From Drechslerella dactyloides (lineage: Eukaryota; Ascomycota; Orbiliomycetes; Orbiliales; Orbiliaceae): DNA of 64,000 bases. Position numbers and translations under genes: made by a program. The DNA lies in NCBI GenBank assembly GCA_020064725.1, contig JAGTWJ010000002.1:4650001-4714000 (forward strand), read 5' to 3'. Of this stretch, positions 61,961 to 64,000 are shown one piece after another. The number at the start of each line of letters is the position of its first letter. Position 1 is the first letter of the stretch. The notes under the pieces were generated by a model. It was not told the origin of the DNA, searched no databases, and saw only the letters and a list, made by a program, of their open reading frames with translations.

Positions 61961-62973
61961 TCGCACCCAATTATAAGTCGTTTATTCGGAAAAGGATTTT
62001 GTCTATTGCGTTATTGGGTGTACAAGGAACAGTAAAATTTAATCAGGCCTTTTGCTTTGCGGCGCACGTCTGGATACGAGATTGGGCCCTTTTTTTGAGC
62101 AATCAACATGCTATTTATTAATCATAAGTATCACAAACTTTGTTCTATAAACTGCTGCGGTTCAAAAGCAACCGACAGTATTGAATCTCTACTTTCACAT
62201 TTTGTCCATCAACACGTAAATCGCATACTAGTCTCGTAGTGCTTACCCTAAGTTATTTTCTTATCTGCCGGAGGGATCCTAGTCTAGGCGCCCGCGAGGC
62301 GGGCTGGAGCGCCCCCTCCAAGCCCCGCGATCGGTTCCTAGCAAACATGTTGGCAAGGAATACGAGCGCGCCTACGGTCACAGACGGCACACAATTTACA
62401 GCACATGATTTTTGTTCCTACGTTAATCGGGTGCAACAGTTGTAGACCGAATTAATTTTGAATTCGTGATCGATGATAATGACAGAATAGAATACATAAT
62501 ACATAATCATGAACAAGCTAGCTAAAGATCATATCCGTATCGTACTTACCATACACTCCATAGTCCTAATCGTAACCTTGATCATATCTCATATCTTCGT
62601 AAATCATAACGTAACCTTCATAATCAAACAGGGAACTGGAAATGACAATCTCCAAACACAAAGATCAGGCTGGATCGATCGATCGCACAATCGCACCTAT
62701 CGATAATACTTTACCAGATCCCGGGTCCGCAGCCCGCAGATCTGGTGTAACGTAACGCAACGTAACTACCAATTCATCCACTGACGTTGAGATCAAGTTG
62801 CAACGCTTTTGCTCGTAAAAATACCACGCATCATACTAAAAGGCAAGAGAAAACAAGGCAAGCTGGCTTGTTAGGGATTCAGTGAGGCGGACATATCTGA
62901 AATCGTAGAGTAGACCCATCCTCAAAGGAGTGGAGGGTAGTGCACCGGGCTATCGTGTGCAAGGAAGTGCCAA
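61961..62973. other. Convergent AT-rich spacer
   Basis: AT-rich sequence with short ATACATAATAC-like direct repeats near 62490-62510. Likely 3' untranslated regions of the two convergent genes. No coding pattern was seen. Confidence 0.5.
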
Positions 62974-64000
62974 TCAGTGCTTCTTCCGGCGGCTGCTACC
63001 TTCGGCGGCATCCCGGCTGCGACGCCACGCTTCACCAACGGGACTACATTCAATTGGCGTCGCATCTCGCCTTGACCGCATACGTCGAATGGGCACGGAC
63101 AGCGTCAGCTGCGGCACCATCGTCACAGGCTTGACCTCTCCGTTGGGCAGTCGTGTTGTAAGGTAGTATCTCCGCGCGGGCGTTGGGGGTGGGACGCGGT
63201 GGTAGCGCCGGCGGGGTGTTGGTGTCAGTTGTTGAGGGCGGGTGGAGGAGGCGGCGGATGAAGAGGATGAAGAGGAAGAGGAAGAGTCGGTGGAAGAGGT
63301 GGAGGCTTCAGAAGACTCGGAGGCGGTAGTAGCATCGGTGGAGGTGGAGTCAGCTGAGGTCGCCGAGGAGACGGAGATGATGGAGATGTGTCGGTTGCGT
63401 TTTTTCTCTTGAGAGGACCTCTCCTCTTCCTTCTGTTGCTTGAAGATTGGTTTTTCTACTTGTTTCTGCTTGTGTACTTTTTCTTCCCGTGGGGATTCTT
63501 GCGGTCGTGGCTCTTTTTCCTTCTGCTTCATTTCGGGTTTCTCTCTCTGCTTCATTTCGACTGGCTTTTGTTCTCGTTCCTGAGGCTGTGGCTTCACCTC
63601 TCTCGTTTCTCTTACCTCTCTTGACTCTTTCGGCTTTGATTCTTTCGATTCCTTGGGTCTTGTCTCTTTGGACTCTTTTGATACTGACGCCTTGGACTTG
63701 TGCTCTTTCTCTTCTTTCTGTGGCTTGGACTCCGACTTCCGCGGTTTCTCTTCTGTCCTCTCGGATCTCTTTTCGGACTTTTGCGGCTTCTCTTCAGTCT
63801 TCTCAGGCTTCTTTTCCGCCTTGCGCGGTTTTTCTTCCGGTTTCGACTGCTTTGGGGATTTCTGCTCCGTCGGTTGTTCCTTCGACTTCTTCTGCTCCTT
63901 CTTCGCTTCTTTCTTCTGCTCAGGTTCTTGCTCCTTCTTCTTCGACTTGGACTCCTTCTGTGACTCTAGTTTGGGCTCTTTCTTTGCCTCGGGCTTCTGC
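62974..64000 (-). CDS. C-terminal part of a Lys/Glu-rich low-complexity protein (5' end outside window)
   Basis: One frame stays open from 63999 down to the stop at 62974 (341 residues plus stop), so the gene enters from beyond the right edge. Residues encoded by 63400-63999 are almost only Lys, Glu, Gln, Ser, Pro and Arg, in loose repeats such as KTEEKPQKSEKRSER and KETRPKESKESKPKES. A Ser/Thr run then follows (about 63235-63380: STDATTASESSE, then a run of ten Ser). The last roughly 90 residues differ: Pro/Arg-rich with TPTPRRRYHR, PARRYYLTTRLPNGEVKP and a basic end SSRRKKH. The codons are regular and both ends of the compositional blocks share one frame, which supports a real gene. The function is unknown. 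The region is disordered, perhaps nuclear given the basic tail. Confidence 0.6.
   Translation of the reverse strand, partial: QKPEAKKEPKLESQKESKSKKKEQEPEQKKEAKKEQKKSKEQPTEQKSPKQSKPEEKPRKAEKKPEKTEEKPQKSEKRSERTEEKPRKSESKPQKEEKEHKSKASVSKESKETRPKESKESKPKESREVRETREVKPQPQEREQKPVEMKQREKPEMKQKEKEPRPQESPREEKVHKQKQVEKPIFKQQKEEERSSQEKKRNRHISIISVSSATSADSTSTDATTASESSEASTSSTDSSSSSSSSSSAASSTRPQQLTPTPRRRYHRVPPPTPARRYYLTTRLPNGEVKPVTMVPQLTLSVPIRRMRSRRDATPIECSPVGEAWRRSRDAAEGSSRRKKH

Overview
The window is nuclear DNA of a filamentous ascomycete (Pezizomycotina). The reasons are many short GT-AG introns (about 45-170 nt) with CTAAC/CTAAT-like branch points, two CFEM-domain proteins, a DUF5672 glycosyltransferase-like protein, a GPR1/FUN34/YaaH acetate transporter and a hybrid histidine kinase. 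A Eurotiomycete-like relative is my guess; the species cannot be read from the sequence. No rRNA, tRNA, CRISPR or intact transposon was recognised. Exon structures were built by hand from frame continuity, splice signals and family conservation; in each multi-exon model the joined exons keep one reading frame.

Left part (1-29 kb) is gene-sparse. It holds a DUF5672 protein (292-1591, -), a MATE transporter (5900-8128, -), a small Cys-rich protein (12776-13197, +), a possible 49-residue membrane peptide (13478-13627, +), an acetate transporter with a 9-nt microexon (20967-22752, -) and a butanediol/polyol dehydrogenase (26615-28314, -). Spacers of about 4-8 kb show no recognisable coding pattern; one holds an inverted-repeat structure at about 4.2-4.8 kb.

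Middle part (29-50 kb) holds a hybrid histidine kinase whose H-box histidine is replaced by serine (to 33476, +), two CFEM proteins (34286-34844 and 38772-40601, both -; the second is a GPI-type wall protein with Asp-Cys repeats), a five-exon CENP-S/MHF1 gene (42111-42841, +), a divergent valyl-tRNA synthetase with substituted editing-site residues (43269-46726, -), an SDR lacking the usual catalytic Tyr (47807-48675, +) and a small membrane protein (49459-49971, +).

Right part (50-64 kb) is denser. It holds a GRDP-like protein (50628-53452, +), an AYR1-like reductase with eight exons (53673-55519, -), a secreted alkaline phosphatase (56110-58227, -), a type II membrane protein with a DUF4097-like region (60627-61960, +) and the C-terminal part of a Lys/Glu-rich protein running off the right edge (62974-64000, -).

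The genes do not form an obvious pathway or biosynthetic cluster. The loosest common theme is the cell surface and small-molecule transport (MATE, acetate transporter, two CFEM proteins, secreted phosphatase). The most unusual items are the editing-site-degenerate ValRS homologue and the histidine kinase without its phospho-acceptor histidine.
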